Below, in pieces: positions 1 to 9,287 of a stretch of 64,000 nt of DNA. Every line of letters begins with the position of its first letter. Position 1 is the first letter of the stretch. A program made the position numbers and the translations under genes. The notes beneath the pieces were generated by a model. The model did not search any database, had not been told where the DNA came from, and worked only from the letters and a program-made list of their open reading frames with translations. The DNA is taken from NCBI RefSeq assembly GCF_022968825.1, contig NZ_JALHKS010000003.1, positions 425,249 through 489,248 on the forward strand, given 5' to 3'. This stretch comes from Chryseobacterium salipaludis. GTDB taxonomy: Bacteria; Bacteroidota; Bacteroidia; Flavobacteriales; Weeksellaceae.

Positions 1-257
1 TGCCCAAGATATCCTGTAGCGCAAAAAAGCAATTCGCCTGAAATAGTTTCAAGTTGATTATAATCCACTTGTCGCAAAAGGTCAAGCTGATGAATACTGC
101 TTTGCTGAATATATTTCACCTCGAGATGACGGGCAAATTTTTCAGTGGTTTCAGTATCAGAAGTAAACAGGTGAATATTTTTTGGCCGAAATCCGCTCTG
201 TAACACACGCTCCACGAATGCCTGCGCAACTTCTGAATTGCTTCCGAGTATAATCAT
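1..257 (-). CDS. SDR-family oxidoreductase, DprE2-like (3' end outside window)
   Basis: The gene is read leftward from an ATG at 257 and leaves the window at base 1. The visible N-terminus begins MIILGSNSEVAQAF, a nucleotide-binding start of the short-chain dehydrogenase type, and the last visible residues are CATGYLG, a pattern seen in the DprE2 group that reduces decaprenylphosphoryl-2-keto-ribose. Catalytic Ser-Tyr-Lys residues would lie beyond the edge. It follows a DprE1-like oxidase by 33 bp and a UbiA prenyltransferase, the same trio that makes decaprenylphosphoryl arabinose in mycobacteria. The function is inferred from family and neighbours; the lipid carrier and the final sugar here are unknown. 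Confidence 0.7.
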   Translation of the reverse strand, partial: MIILGSNSEVAQAFVERVLQSGFRPKNIHLFTSDTETTEKFARHLEVKYIQQSSIHQLDLLRQVDYNQLETISGELLFCATGYLG

Positions 258-290
258 AATTTTCTAAAATTAATTAAAGCAGAAAAGCTG

Positions 291-1607
291 TTAGAGGCCA
301 CGCTGAATTCTTTCAGATTGAAGCGACGAAAATCGCGTGTTTTCCACATTTTTTAAATAGGAAGTCAGCGAAGATTTACTCATGGAATCTTTTGTGCGAT
401 AAATCCGCCCACCATATTTCTCTACGATTGCATCCAGCGCCTGAACCAAAGCCGGCAGTTTTTTATTCACCTTAAAATCCAGGGCCAGCGTGTACCCTTC
501 CATCGGAAAAGAGTTATATGCGTGTTGGTTTTGCTTTCCAAAAAGTTTCAGCACGGCCAGAAAAGATCCGTTGCCGCTATGGGCAATAGTTTCCAGAATT
601 TCACGCATACCTTGCTTCCCGGAATTTTTGGGGAGCACCATTTGGTATTGTATAAAGCCTTTCTTACCATACATTTTATTCCACTCACCTAAAACGTCCA
701 GCGGGTAAAAGAAGGGTTCGTAATGAACAATATTTGCCTTAAAGTCAGAACTCTGTTTACGGTAGTAGAACCAGTTAACCAGACGAATCGAAAAAGAGTT
801 GAGCAGAAATTCAGGTAAATAAAAAGGCAAGGTAGCAATGTGATCTTTCTTTAAAGCCAGCGGATTCTTCTGCAGCTTAGGCAACAATTCTGCACGCAGG
901 GCATGCTCGCCACGCATCATGAGACTGCGGCCGATATTCTCCCCTTTTTGCATGCAATCAATCCAGGCTACATTGTAGGTCCAGTTTTCGCTTTCATCAA
1001 ATAGCTGGAAAATTTCGTCCAGGTTTTTAGCTTTAATAGTTTCCTGCCGGATGTATGAGGTTTCAATATTCTTTAACTGCAGTTTTGCAGAGAGGATAAT
1101 TCCGGTTAGCCCCATTCCGCCGACAGTGGCCCAAAATAAATCGGCATTTTCTTCGCGGGAACAAGTCAGAACCTCCACTTCACTGTTGATTAACTCAAAA
1201 CTCAGGACGTAATCAGAAAAACTGCCCTCAGCATGATGGTTCTTGCCATGCACATCTGAGGCGATCGCGCCACCCACGGTAATATATTTAGTACCCGGCG
1301 TGACGGCCAGAAAATAACCCTGAGGAACCACCACCGCCAATATATCGGAAAGCAGTACGCCGGATTCACACTCAATAACGCCGTTCAACCGGTCAAAACT
1401 GATGAACTTGTTGAGCCGGCTGGTAGAGAAAATATGTTCTGCCAGAGAAGCATCGCCATAGCACCGGCCGTTCCCTCTTGCAATAATCTGCTGCCGTGTG
1501 CGAACGTATTCTTTAATCTTTATAAGATTGTCTTCCGCTATAACCTCCTTTTCCACCATTGGGTAATTCCCCCAATTGCTTACCTTAACCTTGAAATCCC
1601 GCTTCAT
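291..1607 (-). CDS. FAD-binding oxidase, DprE1-like
   Basis: 438 residues from the chosen ATG at 1607; an upstream in-frame ATG at 1637 would overlap the UbiA gene further and adds residues unlike the family start. The FAD-binding half shows RGNGRCYGD at 44-52 and TPGTKYITVGGAIASDVHG at 103-121, close to the pattern of DprE1, the oxidase that converts decaprenylphosphoryl-ribose to its 2-keto form. Its start overlaps the end of the UbiA gene by 23 bp and the DprE2-like reductase follows, so the three are probably one transcript. The expected role is epimerisation of a polyprenyl-phosphate pentose to an arabinofuranose donor for the envelope. Family assignment is firm; substrate is inferred. 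Confidence 0.8.
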   Translation of the reverse strand: MKRDFKVKVSNWGNYPMVEKEVIAEDNLIKIKEYVRTRQQIIARGNGRCYGDASLAEHIFSTSRLNKFISFDRLNGVIECESGVLLSDILAVVVPQGYFLAVTPGTKYITVGGAIASDVHGKNHHAEGSFSDYVLSFELINSEVEVLTCSREENADLFWATVGGMGLTGIILSAKLQLKNIETSYIRQETIKAKNLDEIFQLFDESENWTYNVAWIDCMQKGENIGRSLMMRGEHALRAELLPKLQKNPLALKKDHIATLPFYLPEFLLNSFSIRLVNWFYYRKQSSDFKANIVHYEPFFYPLDVLGEWNKMYGKKGFIQYQMVLPKNSGKQGMREILETIAHSGNGSFLAVLKLFGKQNQHAYNSFPMEGYTLALDFKVNKKLPALVQALDAIVEKYGGRIYRTKDSMSKSSLTSYLKNVENTRFSSLQSERIQRGL

Positions 1608-2493
1608 TCTTAAAATAAATTTGGAGTAAAAATGCAATGAGCCAAAGCACCAGCGTTACCTGAATATAACGGTCGCGGTACACCACCTTTGTAGGAGACT
1701 CGGTTTTATTGTAAACGAGCGTCTGTTGCAGATACCTTAGAAAAGCAAATACGACGAATATCACGGTATAAAAAACGCGTGGATGATAATTCTGCTGCAC
1801 TTCCGGCGACAGGGTGAACATGACGTAGCAGACAATCGCCAGTGTACAGCTGATTGACAAGGCTATGTCAGCGAACTGTACGTTATACCCATCCAGGGCT
1901 TTGCGCGTGGGGCCATCCAGCTGGGAATTGATCAGTTCTCCTCTTCTTTTTCCTAAGGCAAGTACCAGAGCCAGGACGAAAGTGAGGAGAATGGCCCACT
2001 GCGAAATAATAACACCGGTTGCATATCCGCCTGCCAGGACCCTTAAAACAAATCCAATTGCAATAATGCTTACGTCGACAATGGCCACGTGCTTCAGCCG
2101 GAAAGTATAGAAAAGGTTCATCACAAAATAAAATCCGATGATGACCGCGAATTTCCAGATGTTATTTCCTAAATACGACTGCATGCCCAAAATCATTCCC
2201 ACCAAAATAATCAGGATGCCACCGAAAACGCCTTTCGCTGCAGACTTGGAAATGACCCCACTTGCCAGCGGCCGCTTTTTCTTTTCAGGATGTTTTTTAT
2301 CCGCTTCAATATCGGAGTAATCATTGATGATATAGATACTGCTCGCCACCAGACAAAAAGCGATAAAAGCAAGTACGCTTTTCAAAAAAAGATCGCCGTG
2401 CGTAATTTTACCGGAAAAGAATAACGGCGCGAAGACAAATAAATTCTTCACCCATTGTTCCACCCGCAGCAGCTTAAGGTAATTTTTTATCAT
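1585..2493 (-). CDS. UbiA-family prenyltransferase, polyprenyl-phosphate phosphoribosyltransferase-like
   Basis: 302 residues with about eight hydrophobic segments. The first aspartate-rich motif NDYSDIEAD lies at 57-65, followed by KKKRPLASG, both typical of the UbiA branch that transfers 5-phosphoribosyl onto decaprenyl phosphate (Rv3806c type) rather than the quinone branch. It is an integral inner-membrane enzyme. It is the first gene of a three-gene minus-strand cluster with DprE1-like and DprE2-like genes, which supports the phosphoribosyltransferase reading. A quinone or heme prenyltransferase role is possible on sequence alone but fits the context less well. Confidence 0.78.
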   Translation of the reverse strand: MIKNYLKLLRVEQWVKNLFVFAPLFFSGKITHGDLFLKSVLAFIAFCLVASSIYIINDYSDIEADKKHPEKKKRPLASGVISKSAAKGVFGGILIILVGMILGMQSYLGNNIWKFAVIIGFYFVMNLFYTFRLKHVAIVDVSIIAIGFVLRVLAGGYATGVIISQWAILLTFVLALVLALGKRRGELINSQLDGPTRKALDGYNVQFADIALSISCTLAIVCYVMFTLSPEVQQNYHPRVFYTVIFVVFAFLRYLQQTLVYNKTESPTKVVYRDRYIQVTLVLWLIAFLLQIYFKNEAGFQG

Positions 2494-2529
2494 TTAGAAA
2501 AGTGAGCCGCAAAAATACTGAATATTAAA

Positions 2530-2556
2530 CAAAAAAATCCGCCGAAGCGGATTCCT
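2530..2556 (-). terminator. Intrinsic terminator after the OmpA-family gene
   Basis: The stem AATCCGC/GCGGATT with a four-base loop lies at 2536-2553 and is followed, on the minus strand, by a run of seven T. It sits 24 bp past the stop of the OmpA-family gene. Confidence 0.75.
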
Positions 2557-2576
2557 TTTTATGATATAGGTATGAT

Positions 2577-3269
2577 TTACTGTGCGGTTTTAGCATCATT
2601 AATCATATTTTCGTTTGCAGTAATCGCAAACTCCACACGGCGGTTCTGCGCACGTCCCTCGTCCGTACTGTTGGTGGCAATAGGATCATCCTGGCCCATA
2701 CCCATGGCAAACATGCGATAGGAAGAAATACCTTTGGAGATTAAATAAGATTTCACCGCATTGGCTCGTCTCTCAGAAAGTCCCATATTGTAGCTCGCCT
2801 TCCCTTTCGAGTCCGTGTGCCCATAAATATTAATATTAGTATCAGGATTGTTTTTAAGTACCTGTGCCAATTTATCAAGGTTGGCTCTCGCCGCGGCACT
2901 CAGCTCTGAAGAGTCAAAGGCAAAATTCACCATGTTTTCTTTCATGGTTACTTTAATCCCTTCACCTACTCTCTCTACTTCAGCACCAGGCAGTGTTTCC
3001 TTGATTTCTTTCGCCTGCTTGTCCATATTGCGGCCAATCACGTTACCGGCCACACCTCCTACAATTCCACCAAGCACGGCACCCGCAGGAGCATTTTTAC
3101 CTTTACCGATATTGTTACCGAGCACTCCCCCGATCACGGCACCGGCTGCAGTTCCGATTACAGTTCCTTTTTGCTGGTTGTTTGCGTTTCTTACGGATTC
3201 ACAACTCGTCATGACCAGAGATCCGGAGATGAACAGAGCTGCGATATTTGTTTTATTAAAAAATTTCAT
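2577..3269 (-). CDS. OmpA-family peptidoglycan-binding lipoprotein
   Basis: 230 residues. A lipoprotein signal ends at Cys23 (VMTSC). Residues 38-80 form a glycine-zipper region with alternating Gly/Ala that probably inserts in or packs on the membrane. Residues from about 113 form an OmpA C-terminal domain with FAFDSSEL, GHTDSKG (150-156) and the closing RAQNRRVEF, which binds diaminopimelate in peptidoglycan. It should anchor the outer membrane to the cell wall, as Pal/YiaD-type proteins do. It is a single gene with its own terminator; the next gene upstream is another lipoprotein 35 bp away. Confidence 0.85.
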   Translation of the reverse strand: MKFFNKTNIAALFISGSLVMTSCESVRNANNQQKGTVIGTAAGAVIGGVLGNNIGKGKNAPAGAVLGGIVGGVAGNVIGRNMDKQAKEIKETLPGAEVERVGEGIKVTMKENMVNFAFDSSELSAAARANLDKLAQVLKNNPDTNINIYGHTDSKGKASYNMGLSERRANAVKSYLISKGISSYRMFAMGMGQDDPIATNSTDEGRAQNRRVEFAITANENMINDAKTAQ

Positions 3270-3304
3270 TGTCTTCTAATTTTATTATTTGATTTAAAAA
3301 ATTC

Positions 3305-3784
3305 TTATCTCATCGAGGTTCTTTCGAAATTATAAACGATGCGTACCATTTCTCCGTTGGCAGGCACGTTCTGCTCCAGTGAAAACTGATCTGTGGTCTG
3401 ACTCACCAGATTAAGGGAATATCCTTCGGTAACTGCTTTAGCCTTGGAACCTTCCAGCATTTTCTTGAAACGGAATTCGTTGCCGTTTACCACCTCAAAC
3501 TTGATCGGCTGTACCACACTTGGACAGGCACCTCCGCCGGTCAGCGTATACGAACCGGACCAGTTGTTCGGAATCAGCCTCCAGTGACTCCCAACAAAAC
3601 ATTGTGCATCTGCTCCCTCGTCGAAAGGTTTAACTTTGTAATTGCGGTCATAATTTACGCTGGTAATCTCCCAGTCACCTTTCATCTTCAGAAAATCTGC
3701 CCGGTTGGACTGGGCAGTTTTAGCAGTAGAACACGACATTAAAACTGCCGATCCCAATATTCCTGTTAATAGTACCTTTTTCAT
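3305..3784 (-). CDS. Lipocalin-like lipoprotein
   Basis: 159 residues with a lipoprotein signal (VLMSC, Cys18). The mature part has LKMKGDWEITSVNYD near residue 33, a typical first strand of bacterial lipocalin-like domains, and alternating beta-strand character to the end. It probably sits on the periplasmic face of the outer membrane and may bind a small hydrophobic ligand, but nothing in the sequence names it. It lies just upstream of the OmpA-family gene on the same strand and they may be co-transcribed. Confidence 0.7.
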   Translation of the reverse strand: MKKVLLTGILGSAVLMSCSTAKTAQSNRADFLKMKGDWEITSVNYDRNYKVKPFDEGADAQCFVGSHWRLIPNNWSGSYTLTGGGACPSVVQPIKFEVVNGNEFRFKKMLEGSKAKAVTEGYSLNLVSQTTDQFSLEQNVPANGEMVRIVYNFERTSMR

Positions 3785-3832
3785 AGTATTTTATTTAAGT
3801 ATAGCATTGATGTACAAAAAACCGTGCCATGA

Positions 3833-3860
3833 CCAAAAAAAATCCGGCGAACCGGATTTT
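3833..3860 (-). terminator. Intrinsic terminator after the subtilisin-like protease
   Basis: The stem AATCCGG/CCGGATT with a four-base loop at 3841-3858 is followed on the minus strand by a run of T. It lies about 20 bp past the protease stop codon. Confidence 0.75.
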
Positions 3861-3880
3861 TAGCTAATTTCATTTAAGAA

Positions 3881-5584
3881 TTATCTGCCCTTAGCACGTG
3901 CTCTTTTCTTCTTGGCTGGTGCTATTTTCGTAGGCGTTGGTTTATAGAAATGCGTATAGGCATATTCAGCTGCATTGCGCACATCAATGACACCGCCGGC
4001 CTGTGAAATAAGATCAAAACGGTTGTTGGTGTTTGATTTAAGCATGGCATTAACCGTAGACTTATTACTGGTTTTCACCAAAGACTCAATAATCTGCGCC
4101 GGCGTTAGGTTCGGCATATAAGCCAAAAGAATCGAAGCAGCTCCTGCGACTACCGGTGAGGCCATTGATGTCCCCTGAAGATATTCATACTTATCGTGCG
4201 GCACCGTTGAATAGATTTGTTCTCCCGGAGCGAACACGTCCACAAGCTTACCATTGTAATTGGAGAAACCGGCTCGCAGGAATTCATTATCGTTTGTTGA
4301 AGCACCGACTACAATCATATTGTTTACAAAGGGTTTCTCATCCGTTACATTCTTGTAATTCGTCGGGAAATAAATATTTTCAGAGATATCTTCATTCTCA
4401 TTTCCGGCAGCTTTAACCAGCAGTACACCTTTGGATTCGGCATATTTAAAAGCATCCCACACGACTTCTTTGCCCGGAGATACTGGCTTACCAAAGCTCA
4501 TGTTCAGGATTTTCGCACCATTATCCACCGCATAGCGAATGGCATTGGCCACATCTTTGTCGCGCTCATCACCGTCGGGCACGGCACGTACGGTCATGAT
4601 TTTAGCGGTTTTATATCCTACCCCATACTGCACTTCATTGCCGTTTGGAACGCCGGCAATAATTCCTGCCACGTGGGTACCATGCTGTGCATCCGGCCCT
4701 TCGTAATGGTTATTTCCGTAATACTTTTCGGTGTAGTCGTCATAATTATCACCCACGATCGAGGCGCGCGGATCATAGTCCAGGTTATATTGTTTGGTAG
4801 CCTGTGGTTCGAAATAGTCCAGTGCACCTTTGAATTCCTTTTCAAGCTTTTCGCGGACTTCGGCAGGCTTTTTACCGGCCATGCCCGGATCAAGCGCAGC
4901 CTGCTTCAGGATTTGTACCGCCATGGTTTCTTCCTGAGTTGTTGGTGTAATCTGGGCGACATTTCCCGGCGTCAGATTATGGTCCTTAAGCAAAGAAACC
5001 ATTACCGGAATCAGGTCATAAATACGCTTATACGTTTCATAACTCTGGCGGGCTGCGATGCTTTTCTCGGTAAATATTTTCTTCGAGGTCATGTACATCT
5101 CGAATTCCTTTGGCATTTTCGCCTGATTGGCTTTATTGGCTGCTGAATCGGGACCTTCGAAAACCGACTGATATTTTTTAACAATACGCGTTACTTCCAT
5201 GTTATCCACATCGATATCACCGTTTTTGCCACCGCTGAAGTTCCAGCCGTAAATATCATCCACATAGCCATTGCCGTCATCATCTTTTCCGTTGCCCGGA
5301 ACTTCGTTTGGATTATGCCACATATTGGGTGCCAGCCCCGGATGATCCACCTGAACACCACTGTCGAGCACTCCAACGATGACCGGCTTTGGGCTTAACC
5401 CTTTTGACTCAAGATATTTATACGCGTTTTGCGTATTCACTCCGTACACGTTGGTCGCGGAGAAGTCCTTGTGATACCAGGTCATCAGATCCTGATCTTT
5501 CATCGGATCAAGCGCAGCTGTCTCCGTTTGTCCGAAGATGGTCATACCTGTCATAAAACAGGCGGCAATCAATATTTTTTTCAT
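3881..5584 (-). CDS. Secreted subtilisin-like serine protease (S8 family)
   Basis: 567 residues with a signal peptide (hydrophobic 3-18, ending near FGQ). The catalytic triad is visible: Asp74 in GVLDSGVQVDH, His301 in QHGTHVAG and Ser473 in GTSMASPVVAG. More than 220 residues separate Asp and His, much longer than in subtilisin, because of a large charged insertion rich in Lys, Ala and Gln; such insertions are common in Bacteroidetes S8 proteins. The C-terminus ends in a basic KKKRARAKGR tail and shows no recognisable type IX sorting domain. It is expected in the periplasm or outside. The stop lies near its own terminator, and the WbqC-like gene ends 10 bp upstream. Confidence 0.9.
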   Translation of the reverse strand: MKKILIAACFMTGMTIFGQTETAALDPMKDQDLMTWYHKDFSATNVYGVNTQNAYKYLESKGLSPKPVIVGVLDSGVQVDHPGLAPNMWHNPNEVPGNGKDDDGNGYVDDIYGWNFSGGKNGDIDVDNMEVTRIVKKYQSVFEGPDSAANKANQAKMPKEFEMYMTSKKIFTEKSIAARQSYETYKRIYDLIPVMVSLLKDHNLTPGNVAQITPTTQEETMAVQILKQAALDPGMAGKKPAEVREKLEKEFKGALDYFEPQATKQYNLDYDPRASIVGDNYDDYTEKYYGNNHYEGPDAQHGTHVAGIIAGVPNGNEVQYGVGYKTAKIMTVRAVPDGDERDKDVANAIRYAVDNGAKILNMSFGKPVSPGKEVVWDAFKYAESKGVLLVKAAGNENEDISENIYFPTNYKNVTDEKPFVNNMIVVGASTNDNEFLRAGFSNYNGKLVDVFAPGEQIYSTVPHDKYEYLQGTSMASPVVAGAASILLAYMPNLTPAQIIESLVKTSNKSTVNAMLKSNTNNRFDLISQAGGVIDVRNAAEYAYTHFYKPTPTKIAPAKKKRARAKGR

Positions 5585-5593
5585 GTGTATATT

Positions 5594-6202
5594 TTATGGA
5601 TTGAGAATACTTTTAATATAAGTACGGGCTTCGGGCCCTTTGTTACAAATCAGATCCAAAACAGACAAATCCGGCAGGAAACCATACTTTGAAGAAAAGG
5701 ACTGAAAGTATTCAGGCGTATCATAGGCCGTTGGTTGTTTTGGCGAGAAGGCAGCACGGAAATCTTCAGCTTCCGGCGCAGCTTCATAACTTGTGGTCAG
5801 CCGGTAGGTTTGTTCTGTTTGCAATACCCGTTGGATGACTTCCAAAGCATGAAGGTTAAATTCCAGCAAATGATCTGTTTTAATGTGATAGATCTCTGCC
5901 AGTCTATCTTCATAATATTCAAAGTACGCTGAGGTCTGATACGCCGTTTTTATAGATTTCCAGTGCAGGCTTTGCCAATTTTCGCGGTTGCATACTTTCG
6001 TATCTTTCAGGGCACGGTTTCCGCCATGGCTGATAGGAATGATCAAAGACAGTTTCCCGTTGGCTCCGTAAATATTTGCACGATTACGGTAGGTCTGCTT
6101 CGGGAAGTTTTCATGTTGCTCCAGGACCACTTCTCCGACAGCTAGAAATTCGGCAAACCAGGAAACCGGTGGCAGGTAGAATACAGGCAAAAGTTTGCTC
6201 AT
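5594..6202 (-). CDS. WbqC-like protein
   Basis: 202 residues matching the WbqC-like family, recognised by the N-terminal PVFYLPPVSWFAEF and the central QTYRNRANIYGANGKLSL with PISHGG. The family occurs in O-antigen clusters and, in Flavobacteriia, as the last gene of the parAB-dapB-lepB group seen here. Its biochemical role is not settled. The gene begins 29 bp after lepB on the same strand, so co-transcription is likely. Confidence 0.75.
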   Translation of the reverse strand: MSKLLPVFYLPPVSWFAEFLAVGEVVLEQHENFPKQTYRNRANIYGANGKLSLIIPISHGGNRALKDTKVCNRENWQSLHWKSIKTAYQTSAYFEYYEDRLAEIYHIKTDHLLEFNLHALEVIQRVLQTEQTYRLTTSYEAAPEAEDFRAAFSPKQPTAYDTPEYFQSFSSKYGFLPDLSVLDLICNKGPEARTYIKSILNP

Positions 6203-6230
6203 CAGAGGTAATTAAATTTAAAATACAGTT

Positions 6231-7877
6231 TTACTCTTCTTCTTTTTTACGGAACAGTTTCGCGAAGAAATCCCAGCCGAAGAATAAAATAAGCACGATT
6301 GCGGCGATCCACCAGTAGGATGTTTTCTCTGCTTCGCCGGTGTTGGTTGCTTTGAACATGCGGTCCCATCTCAGCCTCTTACCGTCGGGCTGATACGAGG
6401 AACTGCGGTCCGGGAAAAGCCCTTCCACACTTAACCAGGTGAACATCGGGGAACCTACGATATTTTCTTCGGGCACGAATCCGAAGAAACGTGCATCCAG
6501 AGAAGCATCGCGGTTGTCACCGATCATCATGTAATAATCCTGTTCAATGGTGTACTGCGTTGCCGGTTTCCCGTCGATGAATATCTGTCCGTTTTTATTT
6601 TCCAGATGATGATGCTCGTACTCCGAAATAATCCACTGATATTCCGGCAAAGTTTCCTGCGTTAGAGGAACCACATCTCCTTTTTTCGGGACGCGCAACG
6701 GACCATACCAGTCCTGGTTCCATTTTTTGTTAATCGGGAAGATTGATTGCGAGCTGTCTATATTTTTTGTGTATGCATCATGTGCGGCGTTGATTTTATA
6801 AGCCACGGCGGCAGAATCTTTTGGCCAGATATGCTCCTTCATTTCAATCACTTGCGGAAGCTGTTCGATATCTTTAGCCGTTTGATCCGTTAAGCCCTGA
6901 AAGTCATATATAAATCCGTTATCAGTCGGAATCTCCTGCACAGGCAGAAATCCATATATTTTATATAAAGACTGAATATCCAGCTGACTGCCAGTCGTCA
7001 CGATGTATTTATGCTGTTTCTGCTGGTCGCCCAATTCCACCTCCGGCTTCCCGTTTACAAATAAACGCCCGGCTCGCATTTCGAGCTCGTCACCGGCCAC
7101 GGCCACACATCTTTTTACATACGGATCTTTTCGATCCGTTGCGATATGTACTGAATCCTGTGGATAATTGAATACCACAATGTCATTGCGCTGTGGTTTT
7201 TTAAACTGAAATATACGCTGATACGGAAGTTTTACACCCTCTGCGTATGATTTTGGATCATCCTTGGGATTTCCTTTTTCACCGGTATCCATGATGGTTC
7301 CCTGCAGAAAAGGAATGGCCAGCGGACGCATCGGCAAACGGTAACCATAACTCCATTTATTAACAAACAGAAAGTCACCCACCATGAGTGTTCGCTCCAT
7401 GGAGCCTGTCGGAATCCCAAACGGCTGTGTGAAAAATACGTGAATCACCGTAGCGAAAACCACGGCGAATGTTACGGAACCCAGAAATGTATCTTTTTTG
7501 CCGGTTTCTTCTTCATCCTCAAAGTCGAAGGCAGCCGGTTTTTCTACTTCAGGCGTACTGCTGTAGTTGACATAGGCCATGTAGATAAAAGGCAGTACCA
7601 CAGTAAGCACCTGATCCGCCAGGGAACGACGACCGAAGTGGCGCATCAGGAAAAGGTGGAAGACGGACATCATAATCGGGCCGACAATTGGCAGATAGGC
7701 CAGAACCACCCACCATCGCGGATGCCCTGTCTCTTTCTGAATGATACTGTAATTATAAAAAGGAACAAATGCCAGCGCCGGATGATACCCCATCGCCCGA
7801 AAAAACTTCCAGGTGGAAATTCCCATCAGAACCGAGAGAACAGCGACGTACAGCAAATAAGTTAATAAATATTCCAT
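6231..7877 (-). CDS. lepB: Signal peptidase I
   Basis: 548 residues, longer than the roughly 320 of E. coli. An N-terminal membrane module of about four hydrophobic segments (residues 5-105) precedes the peptidase. The catalytic Ser159 is in GIPTGSMERTL, the general-base lysine is in DPYVKRCVAVAGDE, and the closing box GDNRDASLDARFFGFV is present. A long lineage-specific insertion separates the last two. A final hydrophobic segment near the C-terminus (SYWWIAAIVLILFF) leaves a short charged tail. It cleaves Sec signal peptides on the outer face of the inner membrane. It lies between dapB and the WbqC-like gene, as in other Flavobacteriia. Confidence 0.93.
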   Translation of the reverse strand: MEYLLTYLLYVAVLSVLMGISTWKFFRAMGYHPALAFVPFYNYSIIQKETGHPRWWVVLAYLPIVGPIMMSVFHLFLMRHFGRRSLADQVLTVVLPFIYMAYVNYSSTPEVEKPAAFDFEDEEETGKKDTFLGSVTFAVVFATVIHVFFTQPFGIPTGSMERTLMVGDFLFVNKWSYGYRLPMRPLAIPFLQGTIMDTGEKGNPKDDPKSYAEGVKLPYQRIFQFKKPQRNDIVVFNYPQDSVHIATDRKDPYVKRCVAVAGDELEMRAGRLFVNGKPEVELGDQQKQHKYIVTTGSQLDIQSLYKIYGFLPVQEIPTDNGFIYDFQGLTDQTAKDIEQLPQVIEMKEHIWPKDSAAVAYKINAAHDAYTKNIDSSQSIFPINKKWNQDWYGPLRVPKKGDVVPLTQETLPEYQWIISEYEHHHLENKNGQIFIDGKPATQYTIEQDYYMMIGDNRDASLDARFFGFVPEENIVGSPMFTWLSVEGLFPDRSSSYQPDGKRLRWDRMFKATNTGEAEKTSYWWIAAIVLILFFGWDFFAKLFRKKEEE

Positions 7878-7932
7878 AGAGCAATCTTTACTGCTATTAG
7901 TTTACGATTAAGGTTGGATGTTACAGATAAGC

Positions 7933-8643
7933 TTATGAAAACGCCTCACCCAATACATCTTTCATAGTGAAAACGCCCCGGCGGCCTTTTAGCCATTCGG
8001 CGGCAAGCACGGCGCCGGCTGCAAAACCCTGGCGGCTGTAGGCGGTATGTTTAATTTCAATTTCGTCCTCCGCGCTGCGGTACGATACCGTATGGGTACC
8101 GGGCACATCTTCTTCTCTCAGCGCAAAAATGCCGAGTTCGTTTTCTTTGGTTTCCTCCAGCTTCCAGGCCTCAAAACGAGGATCCTGACTGATAATTCCC
8201 TCTGCTAAGGTAATGGCCGTGCCACTGGGCGCATCTTTTTTGGCGGTATGATGGATTTCTTCCAGTTGCACCTGATACTGTGCAAACTGCTTCATCATCG
8301 CCGCCAGCTTTTCGTTCAGCGCAAAAAAGAGATTCACGCCGAGGGAAAAATTACTTCCATATAAAAAAGCAGTTCCGCATTCAGCTGCCAGCTTTTCGAC
8401 TTCCGCCCGATGCTGCAGCCAACCGGTAGTACCACAGACCACAGGAACCTGATTTTGCAGGCAAACCTGTATATTTTCAAACGCCGCTTCCGGATGTGAA
8501 AATTCAATGGCTACTTCGGCACCATTCAAGGATTCAGGGGTTGGCGTTTCGCGCAGGCGAGCTACAATTTCATGACCTTTGCCTGTTGCAATATCATCTA
8601 TAATTTTGCCCATCTTGCCATAGCCTACCAGTGCAATCTTCAT
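7933..8643 (-). CDS. dapB: 4-hydroxy-tetrahydrodipicolinate reductase
   Basis: 236 residues. The nucleotide-binding GYGKMG is at residues 7-12, CGTTGW and SNFSLGVN follow, and the substrate region is EEIHHTAKKDAPSGTA. The enzyme reduces the DapA product in diaminopimelate and lysine synthesis, feeding peptidoglycan. It is slightly shorter than the E. coli enzyme, as usual in Bacteroidetes. The gene sits between the DUF5683 gene and lepB in the conserved order of the group. Confidence 0.93.
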   Translation of the reverse strand: MKIALVGYGKMGKIIDDIATGKGHEIVARLRETPTPESLNGAEVAIEFSHPEAAFENIQVCLQNQVPVVCGTTGWLQHRAEVEKLAAECGTAFLYGSNFSLGVNLFFALNEKLAAMMKQFAQYQVQLEEIHHTAKKDAPSGTAITLAEGIISQDPRFEAWKLEETKENELGIFALREEDVPGTHTVSYRSAEDEIEIKHTAYSRQGFAAGAVLAAEWLKGRRGVFTMKDVLGEAFS

Positions 8644-8663
8644 TTTTTCTTTATTAAAATTAA

Positions 8664-9287
8664 TTAAAACCGGTACCGAACGCCGACTGCCACCGCCTGT
8701 TTTCCAGAAAGTTCATCTTGTATCACCGCCGGACTTAAGGCTAAATCCGGATCTTGGCGGCCTTCATATAAATGAGCATCCACAACAGCATCCACAATAT
8801 TTAAAACATATATAAGCGCGGTGACCGCAATGGCATAATCCCGTTGCCTTTTCACCCGGTCCTGCGCCCGGCCTAGTGCCTGCTTTGTGATGCCCGGCAC
8901 CGAAGAAAATTCATGCTCCTGGCCATTCAGCTCAGCCAGAAAAGCATTTCGGTAGCGGTCGTATTGCCGCTGATTATAAATGGTGACACCCACGCCTGTT
9001 CCGATCGCACCCCAAACAATTGGGATCTTCCAGTACTTACGGTTGTAATACTGACCGAGTCCGGGCAGGACAGCTGAATACAAACCAGCTTTAGTGGGAT
9101 TAAACTGTAAGGTTTTTGCCGGTGCATTGGCGGCCTGTATGTCGGCCAGAACCTGCACGTCGCCCGCTTCTTTGACAGTGGATACCGAATCCGTCGGATA
9201 ATTTTCCACACGAATGGTATCCTTGGGGCTGATCTGCGCCACAAGATATGCTGACAAAAATAACAGAACCGCGGTTAAAATTTTCAT
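8664..9287 (-). CDS. DUF5683 family membrane-associated protein
   Basis: 207 residues with an N-terminal signal or anchor (LLFLSAYLVAQ). The core has KAGLYSAVLPGLGQYYNRKYWKIPIVWGAIGTG, the pattern that defines DUF5683, and a second hydrophobic segment YAIAVTALIYVLNIVDAVVDAHL. The start codon overlaps the parB stop (ATGA, 4 bp), so translation is probably coupled. Function is unknown; the family keeps this place after parB in Flavobacteriia. Confidence 0.8.
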   Translation of the reverse strand: MKILTAVLLFLSAYLVAQISPKDTIRVENYPTDSVSTVKEAGDVQVLADIQAANAPAKTLQFNPTKAGLYSAVLPGLGQYYNRKYWKIPIVWGAIGTGVGVTIYNQRQYDRYRNAFLAELNGQEHEFSSVPGITKQALGRAQDRVKRQRDYAIAVTALIYVLNIVDAVVDAHLYEGRQDPDLALSPAVIQDELSGKQAVAVGVRYRF

